A DNA stretch of 59,620 nt from an uncultured Chlorobiaceae bacterium (GTDB lineage Bacteria; Bacteroidota; Chlorobiia; Chlorobiales; Chlorobiaceae). The notes under the pieces were generated by a model. The model saw only the letters and a list, made by a program, of their open reading frames with translations, was not told the DNA's origin and ran no database searches. The stretch lies in NCBI GenBank assembly GCA_903851385.1, contig CAINOC010000041.1, positions 1-59,620 on the forward strand. Reading direction: 5' to 3'. Every line of letters starts with the position of its first letter. Within the stretch, counting starts at the first letter, position 1. Both the position numbers and the translations under genes were made by a program. Of this stretch, positions 31,145-40,548 are shown in pieces.

Positions 31145-33927
31145 GCCGTTAACACCTCGTTAAGTTCTTCGATAATTGCCTCCATTCGGTCACCGAAAAG
31201 CTGCCACATCCGGCCTTTTCCTCCATGACCATCAAATGGAGTCAAATCAAGGTCGTCCGCTTCCATGTGTATGCTTGATGCAATATGTTCCTTAATCATG
31301 CGAAGCCAGTTCATCTGCTCTGCAGTAAACTTTTCGCTTGCACCGGAATGCTTGTTGAACACCCATTGCTTAAAGTTGGCGTCAACTGTTTTATCATAAG
31401 CGGTCAGCATCTGATCGATGTCTGTTGCCCTTCGGATGAGTGAAACGAGGGCAATGAGTTCGTTTTTAGGGTTTGCGCCATTGACCTTTTCGATCTGTTC
31501 GTAAGCGTACCAGATTCGCATTGGAGCGAGCAACGGCTTGTCATTCATGAGCCTGTCGAGCACTTCTCTGATCATCCTGTAGGTTACTGAACGGCGCTGG
31601 TATGGCTGGTTGTAGAATATCTTGAGCGCGGTAATTTCGTCTTTGTGTGCTTCAAGATAAGCCTTGAACTCTCCGATCAGCTCTTTTGCTTTATCGGCGC
31701 TTTCTGTCGCCCATTCTGTTTTTATTACATGGTCGAGGTTGATGGTATCGATCATCTGTTCATGCACCCGTCGAACATTGTCAATGAATTCGTTCAGCTC
31801 TCCGTTGAATGTTGAGCTCGCTTCATGCAAAAGAGACTGTTGTGCCTGCTCCAGATACATGGTCGCATTTCCTGAAGGGTTATCATCATCCTCTTCAACT
31901 GCGGCCCCGTTTATATCCTGAGCTTTTTCGCTGATTCGATCAGGATCCCATGAATCGAGAAGTTCGCGGACAACCTGATTGATGCTTTTCCCTCCGGTTT
32001 TATCAATAAATGCTGCCCGTTCCTGTTCAGTAATCTGCTTTTCAAGGCGTGCAAGGCGGTTGGCAAGTGAAATAAAAAGGTCCTCGTCCTGGGCTCCGAA
32101 GGTGACGGCTTCAAGCAATGTCTTCAGTGATGCCGATGGCTTGCGCTCAAGGGGTCGGCTATCGGTTTTCAGCGATTTGGTAACGCCAATAGCATCGACA
32201 ATGACAAAATGGGTTTTGGCAGAGGTTACCGAAGGGGTAACTTTTTTCAGATCGTCAAAACTTAGTGTTCGCGTCCCACGCCCTTTCATCTGTTCGAAAT
32301 AGTTGCTGCTTTTTATGTCGCGCATGAAAAGAAGGCATTCGAGGGGCTTGACGTCGGTGCCGGTTGCGATCATATCCACAGTAACGGCTATTCTCGGATT
32401 GTATTCGTTTCGGAATCGGGCAAGCATCGATTTTGGATCGTCAGCCTTGCAGGTGATCTTGTTACAGAAAGCGTTGCCTTCGTTAAATTCTTCCCGGATA
32501 ATCTGGATAATATCCTCTGCATGACTGTCCGTCTTTGCGAAAACAAGGGTTTTTGGCACCTCGGTTCGTCCGGGGAATAAAACAGGTAGTATCTCGCGAA
32601 AAGTCTTTATGACGTTTCGGATTTGGCTTGGATTAACCACATCACGGTCGAGCTGTGATGGTGTATAGGTCATATCTTCGTCAAGCTGCTCCCAGCGCTT
32701 GCGCCGTGTTAGCTTTTCACGTTTATCGATAAACTCTTTAGCCTTGATTTCGGCTCCATTCCGCGTAATATCGGTTTCAATGATATAGACGTCATAACCA
32801 ACATTTACCCCGTCTGCAACGGCGCGTTCGTGGCTGTACTCGCTCACGATATTTTCATTGAAAAAGCCAAAGGTACGTTTGTCTGGCGTTGCCGTCAGGC
32901 CGATCAGGAATGCATCAAAATAGTCAAGCACCTGCTTCCACAGGTTGTAAATCGATCGGTGGCATTCGTCGATGACAATGAAATCGAAAAATTCTATCGG
33001 AACCTTTTCATTGTAGGCAACCGGTACCGGTTCTTTTGGCTGCCAGCTTGTTTCTTCAGGATTATCCTCCTCAAGCGAAGCGTCGAGTTCCACCCCTTTC
33101 AGAATGGAGTACAGCCGCTGAATAGTGGTGATGCAAACCTGACTGTCACCGGCGATTGAGCTTGATTGCAGGCGTTGGACGTTGTATAGCTCTACAAATT
33201 TCCGGTTGTCGTCATTCGGTGTATATGCCCTGAACTCCTGCTCTGCCTGTTCACCGAGATTCCTTGTGTCCACAAGAAAGAGCACCCGTTTGGCATCGGT
33301 ATGTTTTAGCAGGCGGTAGATAAAGGTGATTGCAGTGAAGGTCTTGCCTGAACCTGTCGCCATCTGGATCAGTGCTCTGGGACGTGCGTCACGTAAAGAG
33401 CGCTCAAGGTTGTTGATGGCGATTGTTTGACAATGTCTTAACCCCGAAGGATTAAGCACCGGCATCTCCAGCAACCCATCTCTCAGGCTTTTCTCTTTGC
33501 TGAGCCACTCACGAAACGTTTCCGGGCGGTGAAAAGTAAAGACGGGACGGGAGCGGGGTTTCGGATCACGGTAATCGGTGAAACGAGTTACTATGCCTGT
33601 GCTTTCGTAAACAAACGGAAGAGGGTCGTTATCGAGGTGCTTCAGCTTGCTTCCTGCGTAACCGGTAGACTGATCTTCTACCACGGTGAGGTGATGCCCC
33701 TCAGCTTCTTTTTTCGCTTCGATTATACCAACTGGTTTACGATCGACAAACAGGACGTAGTCGGCTTCCTGACCATTTTGTGTCGGGTAATGCCTTACAG
33801 CGATCCCTTGCGAAACTTGCCAGTTGATACGGTTTTTCTCCTGAACGCTCCAACCCGAATCGCTGAGTTTGTTATCAATCTCATCGCGAGCGCGTTGCTC
33901 CGGCGTCTGGTTCAAAGAGTAACTATC
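31141..33927 (-). CDS. hsdR: type I restriction enzyme R subunit (HsdR), orphan
   Basis: From ATG 33927 (MVDSYSLNQTPEQRARDEID) the product is 928 residues. An upstream ATG at 33990 would add 21 residues that are not typical. The N-terminal nuclease has ADYVLFVDRKPVGIIEAKKE (residues about 54-73), the PD-(D/E)xK core. The translocase has MATGSGKTF (near 187), DECHRS (near 316), GLTATP and MKGRGTRT. The C-terminus resembles the EcoEI R-subunit domain. HsdR normally acts with HsdM and HsdS, but neither is intact nearby; tcmP and DUF5131 follow instead. It may serve a complex encoded elsewhere or a noncanonical system. Confidence 0.9.
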   Translation of the reverse strand, partial: DSYSLNQTPEQRARDEIDNKLSDSGWSVQEKNRINWQVSQGIAVRHYPTQNGQEADYVLFVDRKPVGIIEAKKEAEGHHLTVVEDQSTGYAGSKLKHLDNDPLPFVYESTGIVTRFTDYRDPKPRSRPVFTFHRPETFREWLSKEKSLRDGLLEMPVLNPSGLRHCQTIAINNLERSLRDARPRALIQMATGSGKTFTAITFIYRLLKHTDAKRVLFLVDTRNLGEQAEQEFRAYTPNDDNRKFVELYNVQRLQSSSIAGDSQVCITTIQRLYSILKGVELDASLEEDNPEETSWQPKEPVPVAYNEKVPIEFFDFIVIDECHRSIYNLWKQVLDYFDAFLIGLTATPDKRTFGFFNENIVSEYSHERAVADGVNVGYDVYIIETDITRNGAEIKAKEFIDKREKLTRRKRWEQLDEDMTYTPSQLDRDVVNPSQIRNVIKTFREILPVLFPGRTEVPKTLVFAKTDSHAEDIIQIIREEFNEGNAFCNKITCKADDPKSMLARFRNEYNPRIAVTVDMIATGTDVKPLECLLFMRDIKSSNYFEQMKGRGTRTLSFDDLKKVTPSVTSAKTHFVIVDAIGVTKSLKTDSRPLERKPSASLKTLLEAVTFGAQDEDLFISLANRLARLEKQITEQERAAFIDKTGGKSINQVVRELLDSWDPDRISEKAQDINGAAVEEDDDNPSGNATMYLEQAQQSLLHEASSTFNGELNEFIDNVRRVHEQMIDTINLDHVIKTEWATESADKAKELIGEFKAYLEAHKDEITALKIFYNQPYQRRSVTYRMIREVLDRLMNDKPLLAPMRIWYAYEQIEKVNGANPKNELIALVSLIRRATDIDQMLTAYDKTVDANFKQWVFNKHSGASEKFTAEQMNWLRMIKEHIASSIHMEADDLDLTPFDGHGGKGRMWQLFGDRMEAIIEELNEVLTA

Positions 33928-34318
33928 CACCATGTGAAAAAGCGTTTCAGCTGTGAAGTCGACGAAAGCAGTAAAGAAGCCTTCGAACACGTGAAAATGC
34001 TGTAAGTAATGTACATAATTTCACATAAATACTGCAAGCAGAACCCGCGAGAGAACTCTTTTGGTACTTGACTACACTAACAGTTTATGTTTCATGCGAT
34101 AAGCATATCAATGCAGGAGGGATCATCTAGTTCCATTTTCGCCTCAGGGAGGGCGTTGCTGATTCCTTGTATAATTTCTTATCTTGATCGTTGGTTTGCA
34201 GGTCCGTTTTCCTGCCTGCCATCGGTTTTTTCTGTCGAAATGTATTGATTGGTATATGGCGCTTGACTCTTGACTTGTTTGAGGGCGGCGTTGAATGTTT
34301 CTGCGACAGGTTGGTTTC

Positions 34319-34336
34319 AAGCCGTAATTGCGGCTT
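34319..34336 (+). promoter_or_regulatory. hairpin in the rng leader
   Basis: AAGCCG, loop TAATTG, CGGCTT, about 60 bases before the rng start, with a GGGG-CTTTT-CCCC hairpin at 34351-34363 just after. The 34,006-34,394 interval has no convincing gene. It contains TTGACT-like -35 candidates near 34,263-34,275, and probably holds the rng promoter and structured 5' UTR. RNase E leaders in other bacteria mediate autoregulation; that role here is inference. Confidence 0.35.
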
Positions 34337-34394
34337 AACGAGTGATAAAAGGGGCTTTTCCCCCTGGTTCTTACCATTATAAAAGAGTGAGCGA

Positions 34395-36080
34395 ATGAAG
34401 AAGAGTTCGAATAAGCAGTTGTTGATGAACAAGACCGGCGACGAGATACAGGTTGCGCTTGTTGAAGAGGGTCGTCTGGTCGAGTTGATTATTGAGCGCC
34501 CTGAAAGCAAGAGAAGTATCGGTGATATTTATCTTGGCCGGGTGCATAAGGTTATCGAAGGGTTGAAAGCGGCGTTTGTCGATATAGGGCAGAAGTCCGA
34601 CGGGTTTCTTCATTTTTCCGATGTTGGCACTACCAGTGAGGATTACCGCGCACTGATCGAGGATGATGATGATGATGAAACTGTCGCCGGAACTGAAGAA
34701 GAAGGTGAGGAAGGAGTTCTTTCTGTTGAAGCGCCTGTTGCAGAGCAGAATGTGAAAGCATCTGCACGCAGCGGCAACAAGCGGATTCCGGCTGATACCG
34801 AGGACAAGTCTGAAAAACGTCAGTCCTATACCCAGATTATTGCAGGCAAGCTTAAGCCGAACGACTCAATTCTTGTCCAGGTTATCAAGGAGCCCATCAG
34901 CAGCAAGGGCTCGCGCCTTACTTCCGATATTACCATTGCGGGCCGTTTTATGGTGCTTCTTCCTTTTGGCGGAGGTCAGGTAGCTGTTTCCCGCAGAGTT
35001 GTCGTACGTAAAGAGAGGGGAAGGTTAAAAAAACTTGTCCGCTCCATGCTTCCGGAAGGGTTCGGGGCGATCATCCGTACGGTTGCCGAAGATCAGGAGG
35101 AGACACTGTTGAAACAGGATCTCGAAAAACTTCTGGCAAAGTGGACGCAGATTGAGGAAAAGCTTCAGGATGCCGCTCCTCCGCAGCTGATTTTCAAGGA
35201 GGACACCATTATATCAAGCGTTCTTCGCGACTCCCTCACCTCCGACGTTACTGAAATTGTTGCCAATTCGCCAGTCATTTACAAAGAGACGCTGAACTAT
35301 ATACAGTGGGCGGCTCCTGAAATGGTGAAAAATGTCAGCCTCTACCAAGGGAAGCTTCCTTTATTTGAAGGCTATGGTATTGCCAAAGATGTCGAATCAA
35401 TCTTTTCCCGCAAAGTGTGGCTCAAGTCCGGCGGGTATATCATTATCGAGCATACCGAAGCCATGGTGGTTGTTGACGTCAACAGTGGCCGTTACGCTGC
35501 CAAGCGCGAGCAGGAGGAGAACTCTCTTAAGACCAACCTTGAGGCGGCCCGAGAGGTTGTCCGGCAGCTGAGGCTTCGCGATATCGGCGGCATTATTGTC
35601 GTTGACTTCATCGATATGCTCGATCAGAAAAATGCCAAAAAGGTCTACGACTCCATGAAAACTGAATTGCGCAACGATAGGGCAAAATCCAATATTCTGC
35701 CCATGTCCGATTTCGGAATCATGCAGATTACCCGTGAAAGGATACGTCCGAGCCTGATGCAGCGTATGGGCGATCAGTGCCCGGCCTGCGGGGGAAGTGG
35801 TGTTGTGCAGGCAAGGTTTACGACCATCAACCAGATTGAGCGGTGGTTGAGAAAGTATGCGCTTCAGCACGCCATGCGTTTTCAGCAGCTTGATCTTTAT
35901 GTGAGCCCGACGGTTGTCGAGCCGCTGCGTAACAGCGATATGAAAACAGAGCTGAAATGGTTTCTCCAGCACATGCTCTTTGTTCAGGTGAAGGCGGACG
36001 AGAGCCTCAGAAGCGACGATTTCAGATTCTACAGCAGAAAAAACAACAAGGATATTACCGCTGAATACGGCGATATCTAA
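34395..36080 (+). CDS. rng: ribonuclease E/G family endoribonuclease
   Basis: The 561-residue protein starts with the S1 domain ([35 protein letters not shown]). An acidic, low-complexity insertion (about residues 88-140, with DDDDDE and EEEGEEG) is unusual. The catalytic core contains [20 protein letters not shown] with the metal-binding Asp, and [12 protein letters not shown]. The zinc-link CPACGG near 465 is followed by a short C-terminus, so it lacks the long scaffold tail of RNase E and is closer to RNase G. It processes rRNA and mRNA. GAGTGAG precedes the ATG. Confidence 0.92.
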   Translation: MKKSSNKQLLMNKTGDEIQVALVEEGRLVELIIERPESKRSIGDIYLGRVHKVIEGLKAAFVDIGQKSDGFLHFSDVGTTSEDYRALIEDDDDDETVAGTEEEGEEGVLSVEAPVAEQNVKASARSGNKRIPADTEDKSEKRQSYTQIIAGKLKPNDSILVQVIKEPISSKGSRLTSDITIAGRFMVLLPFGGGQVAVSRRVVVRKERGRLKKLVRSMLPEGFGAIIRTVAEDQEETLLKQDLEKLLAKWTQIEEKLQDAAPPQLIFKEDTIISSVLRDSLTSDVTEIVANSPVIYKETLNYIQWAAPEMVKNVSLYQGKLPLFEGYGIAKDVESIFSRKVWLKSGGYIIIEHTEAMVVVDVNSGRYAAKREQEENSLKTNLEAAREVVRQLRLRDIGGIIVVDFIDMLDQKNAKKVYDSMKTELRNDRAKSNILPMSDFGIMQITRERIRPSLMQRMGDQCPACGGSGVVQARFTTINQIERWLRKYALQHAMRFQQLDLYVSPTVVEPLRNSDMKTELKWFLQHMLFVQVKADESLRSDDFRFYSRKNNKDITAEYGDI

Positions 36081-36097
36081 TAACAAGACAGTGTTTT

Positions 36098-36961
36098 ATG
36101 GGACAGTATGATTCGTTGAAACAGGATATTCTAGGCTTTTCATCGTTAGGCGCGGCTGCGCTCTGGGAAATTCCGGAGGCCCGCAATGTGTTTGATCGGT
36201 TCAAGCAGCTGCTCAATGCCGGTCTGGTAAGGGCGGCTGAAAAATCCGGTGAGGATTGGATGGTCAACGCTTGGGTAAAAGAGGGTATTTTACTCGGCAT
36301 GCGACTCGGACGACTGCAGGAAAGTCATGTTTTGCATGATGGACAGGGTGCCGGGCTTACCTTTATCGACAAGGATACCTATCCGCTTAAAACGATGACG
36401 CTTGAAAACAGTGTCCGCATTGTGCCCGGAGGATCGGCAGTTCGCGATGGTTCCTATCTTGCGCCTTCAGTTGTCATGATGCCTCCTGCTTATGTTAACG
36501 TAGGAGCCTATGTTGATGAGGGAACCATGATCGATTCTCATGCCCTTGTAGGGAGCTGTGCTCAGGTTGGTAAAAAGGTGCACCTTTCAGCAGGCGTACA
36601 GGTGGGTGGTGTGCTTGAACCAGTCGGGGCTATACCCGTTGTTATCGAAGATGAGGTGATGGTCGGCGGCAACTGCGGTATTTATGAAGGCACTATTGTC
36701 AGGGAGCGGGCGGTTATAGGGACAGGGGTTATTCTCAATGGGTCAACGCCAGTGTATGATCTGGCGCGCAATGCCATCTACAGAAAAACCCCTGAAGCGC
36801 CTCTGATTATTCCTTCCGGAGCTGTCGTTGTTGCCGGTTCCCGCAAGATCAAAGGTGAGTTTGCTGCCGAACACGGTCTTTCAATCTATACACCTGTTAT
36901 TATCAAATACCGTGATGGACGTACAGACAGTGCAACGGCTCTTGAAGAGGCTCTCCGGTAA
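36098..36961 (+). CDS. dapD: tetrahydrodipicolinate N-succinyltransferase
   Basis: The 287-residue protein is a left-handed beta-helix acyltransferase. Hexapeptide-repeat turns ([20 protein letters not shown] then [20 protein letters not shown]) form the middle, and VQVGGVLEP and [15 protein letters not shown] follow. It transfers succinyl from succinyl-CoA in lysine and diaminopimelate synthesis. It lies 17 bases after rng and six bases before the protease gene, so the three are probably co-transcribed. Confidence 0.94.
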   Translation: MGQYDSLKQDILGFSSLGAAALWEIPEARNVFDRFKQLLNAGLVRAAEKSGEDWMVNAWVKEGILLGMRLGRLQESHVLHDGQGAGLTFIDKDTYPLKTMTLENSVRIVPGGSAVRDGSYLAPSVVMMPPAYVNVGAYVDEGTMIDSHALVGSCAQVGKKVHLSAGVQVGGVLEPVGAIPVVIEDEVMVGGNCGIYEGTIVRERAVIGTGVILNGSTPVYDLARNAIYRKTPEAPLIIPSGAVVVAGSRKIKGEFAAEHGLSIYTPVIIKYRDGRTDSATALEEALR

Positions 36962-36967
36962 GTAATT

Positions 36968-38692
36968 GTGAAACGCTCCGGAATGAGTAAAGAGTGCCCC
37001 CAGAGGGGAAATTCGCTGCACCGCAGGGTGCGGGGCGTTCTTGTGCTTCTTTTATTGTTCTGCTCTGTGCCATGCACGCCGCTTTATTCCGCAACAGCTC
37101 CTGCCAGCAGGGAGTACTTCGATATCGTTAAAAGTATCGACCTCTTTGGCGAGGTTTATCGCGAAGTTTCAAAAAGTTATGTCGATACGCCGAATGTCAG
37201 CCAGATGATCTACGCCGGTATCGACGGTATGCTCCATACCCTCGATCCCTATACGGTATTTCTTAATGAAGAGGATTCGGGTGACCTCGATGATCTTACC
37301 AGCGGACAGTATGCCGGTATTGGCGTCATCATTTCTCCCGTTGACGGAGTGCTTTATGTTACATCGGTTGTTGACGGCAGTGCTGCAGCAAAGGCCGGCA
37401 TAAGGGCCGGGGATGCTATTGTTTCCATCGGCAGCAAAGATGTAAGGAGGTCGCCGTTCAGAGAGGTGAAGTCACTGATGAAGGGAGTCGCCGGAAGTCC
37501 ACTGTCGCTCAAGCTGGAGCGTGAGGGTTCACCGCCTTTCTCCGTAACGGTTATCCGCGAAGAGGTGCGAGTCAGTCCGGTAAGTTATTCCGCTATTATC
37601 GATGGCATCGGCTACGTCGAGATGAAAAACTTCAGTTCTCATTCAGCGGAAAATTTACGTGAAGCCATACTGACTCTTGAGCGTCAGGCTGCAGAGAAGC
37701 AAGTGCCGATGAAAGGGATGATTCTTGATCTCCGTAACAATCCAGGCGGACTCCTGACGGTTGCCGTTGATGTAGCCTCGCTTTATGTAAACAAAGGCAG
37801 TTTAGTTGTTTCAATTCGAGGACGTGCTCCGGAAACGTCAAAAACCTATGTAACAAACGTTTCTCCTCTCAATGCTTCTCTTCCGCTTGCGGTGCTTATC
37901 AATTCCGAGAGCGCATCTGCTTCTGAAATTGTAGCCGGCGCAATCCAGGATCTTGACCGCGGGGTAGTTATCGGTGAACGCTCCTTCGGTAAAGGACTGG
38001 TACAGTCCGTTATAAGGATATCCTACAATAATACCCTCAAGCTCACCACAGCCAAGTACTATACTCCCTCTGGCCGTCTGATCCAGAAAGAAAAAGAGGC
38101 AGCACACGACTCGCATCAGGTGATTCAAAAGGAAAAAGAGGATTCAGCAGCAAAGGTCTTCTATACAAGAGGCAAAAGAAAAGTCTATGGCAACGGCGGT
38201 ATTACGCCTGATATCCAGCTTGCTGATCCGGCACGTTCATCCTATATAACTGCGCTTCGAAAGAAAGGGATGCTTTTTCTCTTTCCCGCAGTCTATTGTT
38301 CTTCTCACCCGGTTATGCCTCAGCTGCCTTTGGATCGCAAGTCCCTCTTGGCTTCCTTCAGCGACTTTCTGCATAGAAAAAACTTTACCTACATCTCTGA
38401 GCCTGAACGACGTTTCAATGAACTGAAGGAGAGCATGAAAAAAACGTCAGGCGCTAAAGATGCCGAATGGATGAAAACGCATTCAGGACTCCACCAGGAA
38501 GTCAACAGGCTCAAGGAGCAGGAGATAGCAAAAGAGTCTGAAAGAGTCGCGCAATTGCTTGAGGAGGAGATTATCCGGCATTTCAACGAGCGCTTTGCCC
38601 GTAAAACAGAACTCGATCACGATCCAGTTGTGAAAAAAGCACTTGAAGTGCTTTCCGATTCCCGGAAATACTCAGGGACTCTTCATCCCTGA
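36968..38692 (+). CDS. C-terminal processing peptidase (S41 family)
   Basis: The 574-residue protein starts at GTG 36968. A hydrophobic export segment follows (VLVLLLLFCSVPCTPLYSAT). A PDZ domain spans about 110-190 (GVIISPVDGVLYVTSVVDGS, AGIRAGDAIVSI). The S41 catalytic part has LDLRNNPGG, then SESASASEIVAGAIQDLDRG with the nucleophilic Ser, and GERSFGKGLVQS with the general-base Lys. A charged coiled C-terminus follows. It is a periplasmic Ser-Lys tail-specific protease. The 3' end overlaps the convergent DUF2499 gene by ten bases. Confidence 0.92.
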   Translation: MKRSGMSKECPQRGNSLHRRVRGVLVLLLLFCSVPCTPLYSATAPASREYFDIVKSIDLFGEVYREVSKSYVDTPNVSQMIYAGIDGMLHTLDPYTVFLNEEDSGDLDDLTSGQYAGIGVIISPVDGVLYVTSVVDGSAAAKAGIRAGDAIVSIGSKDVRRSPFREVKSLMKGVAGSPLSLKLEREGSPPFSVTVIREEVRVSPVSYSAIIDGIGYVEMKNFSSHSAENLREAILTLERQAAEKQVPMKGMILDLRNNPGGLLTVAVDVASLYVNKGSLVVSIRGRAPETSKTYVTNVSPLNASLPLAVLINSESASASEIVAGAIQDLDRGVVIGERSFGKGLVQSVIRISYNNTLKLTTAKYYTPSGRLIQKEKEAAHDSHQVIQKEKEDSAAKVFYTRGKRKVYGNGGITPDIQLADPARSSYITALRKKGMLFLFPAVYCSSHPVMPQLPLDRKSLLASFSDFLHRKNFTYISEPERRFNELKESMKKTSGAKDAEWMKTHSGLHQEVNRLKEQEIAKESERVAQLLEEEIIRHFNERFARKTELDHDPVVKKALEVLSDSRKYSGTLHP

Positions 38693-39369
38693 TTGTTCAG
38701 CAGCTGTTCCGCCTTGAACTCACGGATTTTACGATGCGCACCAAATGCAATCATGAGATTGCTCACCGTCAGCAGGCTTTCAGCAAGTCCGTGGAGCAGG
38801 TCGTCGTGTGAAAGGCTTGGAAAGCCACAAACATCAGTAGCAAGATAGATGCAGAAGACCGTTACGGAAATAAAGACAAGTACAAACCAGAACCCTGCAA
38901 CGGTAAGTGCTGAAAAAACTGTCCGGTCCCGCCTGTACAGCACAATTAGCAGCACAAGAAACGTCATATAGACAATGCTTGAGAGCTGCAGGATGGTGTC
39001 AAAAATATCCGCCCCCATGTATGATTGCGGTTTTCCGGCAAACACAATAGCGGCAACTGCAGCAGTATATCCGGCTGTCTGCGTTTTTTTTGTGGTTTTC
39101 AGAAGATTCAGGGTTGCCCACAACAGCGAAATGCTGCCGAAAAAATTGATCACCTCCGACATATCCAGAAGAAGCGGAATGGAGTCTGTGGAGACGTGAT
39201 AACCAAGAACAAAAAAACTGCCAACCCAGTGAGGCAGCATGGCAATGCCAAAGAGCCTTATCTCCCGCCTCCCTGTCAGTGTGCCATAGCGAAAAATTAG
39301 TAATGCCCCGATTCCCCACTCAAGGGCCGAAGAGATATGGATGATCCAGTTCGGAAAAGAGAGGAGCAT
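38683..39369 (-). CDS. DUF2499-DUF3593 (Ycf49-like) membrane protein
   Basis: The 228-residue protein has six to seven TM segments. The first half (FPNWIIHISSALEWGIGALL, FRYG, AMLPHWVGSFFVLGYH) matches DUF2499/Ycf49 of cyanobacteria and plastids. The second half (FDTILQLSSIVYMTFLVLL, GFWFVLVFISVT, LLHGLAESLLTVSNLMIAFG) matches DUF3593. In cyanobacteria these occur as separate small proteins; here they are fused. The start ATG follows the bchP stop directly (no gap), so it is translated together with a bacteriochlorophyll gene. A role in the photosynthetic membrane is inferred. Confidence 0.75.
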   Translation of the reverse strand: MLLSFPNWIIHISSALEWGIGALLIFRYGTLTGRREIRLFGIAMLPHWVGSFFVLGYHVSTDSIPLLLDMSEVINFFGSISLLWATLNLLKTTKKTQTAGYTAAVAAIVFAGKPQSYMGADIFDTILQLSSIVYMTFLVLLIVLYRRDRTVFSALTVAGFWFVLVFISVTVFCIYLATDVCGFPSLSHDDLLHGLAESLLTVSNLMIAFGAHRKIREFKAEQLLNNQG

Positions 39370-40512
39370 TTAAGAGCCTTTGATCAAGTGGTAGATGTTT
39401 TTGGAAAAAATTTTCATCTGGGTTGACCAGGCTGCCGGTATCATCTTTTTATAGAGATAGGAGTCAAAGGTGATCCTCTGTACATCATCATCAGCGCAAA
39501 TGGCCACAAAACTCTCCCTCAGGCGGTCACTGCGGTAGTACACAGCCTGCAGCACCTCCAGTCCGAAGAAGATAGGCGCATAGAGCTTTCTGAACTCATC
39601 TTCATAGTTCTTCAGCGGGGTATTCTTTTTCAGGTGTTCAATCATTGCTTGAGCTCCCAGCTTCCCGGAGCGCATGGCGAAGAAAATACCCTCTCCGTTA
39701 GCCGGAGTGACCAGGCCGGCTGCGTCCCCTATCAGAATTGACTTCTCCGCAGTAAACGATTTACGCGGCTTCATCGGAATTTTAGCTGCCTCGTCCAGGT
39801 ATGGCTTATCGGTAATCCCTATTTTTTCAATAAACCGCTTCTGGAGTGCCTTGATATTATATTTGTTGTCCTCTGTGCCGGTGCCGATAGCCAGGTGATC
39901 CGCCTTTGGAAAAATCCATCCGTAAAAGTCGGGCGAGACTTCTCCGTCAAACCAGATTTCAACAATATCGCTGAATTTCTGGATGGATGCAGTGTACTTG
40001 AATCGCTGCTGCATAGCGATAACTTTCAGCTCGTTCGCTGGAAAGTGCAGCTCATCGGCGGTTTTGGAGTTTGCCCCGTCAGCGCCGATAATTCTGAGTG
40101 CTTCAACTGGCGGCACCTTGTTGTTAAGGGTGCTGATCACAAAGCCGTTAGCGGAAGGCTGGATGGAATTAACCAGTCCCTCAACCACAACCGCACCTGC
40201 TTTTTCAGCTTCAGAACGCAGCCAGCCGTCAAATTTCTCACGCCTTACCATGCCGACATAGCCGTTCGGCATACGCATCTCAATAACTCTGCCTTTCGGA
40301 GAGCGGGCCCTCATACGGGAGAGTTTCTTTTCCACCAGTTCAGCAGGAATGTTGAACTCTTCGATAAGGCCAAGAGGAATGGCTCCACCGCATGGCTTGA
40401 CATTGTCAAAGTTACGCTCAAAGAGAACTGTTGAAACCCCTGCCCGGGAAAGTTCCGCTGCTGCAACAGCTCCTGAAGGTCCTCCACCTATGACTGCGAC
40501 ATCGTAACGCAT
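39370..40512 (-). CDS. bchP: geranylgeranyl reductase (BchP family)
   Basis: The 380-residue flavoprotein starts [20 protein letters not shown], the FAD-binding GxGxxG motif. [15 protein letters not shown] is the family's CGG signature. A second FAD motif, [19 protein letters not shown], lies near residue 260. The family reduces the geranylgeranyl side chain of (bacterio)chlorophyll to phytyl, or geranylgeranyl-PP. It is strong evidence for a phototroph. It is the first gene of a pair with the Ycf49-like protein. Confidence 0.92.
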   Translation of the reverse strand: MRYDVAVIGGGPSGAVAAAELSRAGVSTVLFERNFDNVKPCGGAIPLGLIEEFNIPAELVEKKLSRMRARSPKGRVIEMRMPNGYVGMVRREKFDGWLRSEAEKAGAVVVEGLVNSIQPSANGFVISTLNNKVPPVEALRIIGADGANSKTADELHFPANELKVIAMQQRFKYTASIQKFSDIVEIWFDGEVSPDFYGWIFPKADHLAIGTGTEDNKYNIKALQKRFIEKIGITDKPYLDEAAKIPMKPRKSFTAEKSILIGDAAGLVTPANGEGIFFAMRSGKLGAQAMIEHLKKNTPLKNYEDEFRKLYAPIFFGLEVLQAVYYRSDRLRESFVAICADDDVQRITFDSYLYKKMIPAAWSTQMKIFSKNIYHLIKGS

Positions 40513-40548
40513 TCTTATAAAAAGTAATTAACCTGCATTAACCCAAGC

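Noticed and set aside
34127-34510. Minus-strand ORFs in the hsdR-rng gap
   Set aside because: They overlap the rng start and leader hairpins, are rich in Arg/Lys/Gln from biased codons, and match no family I know.
35397-36086. Minus-strand ORF opposite rng (229 codons)
   Set aside because: Antisense shadow of the RNase E/G catalytic region without a plausible start or family.
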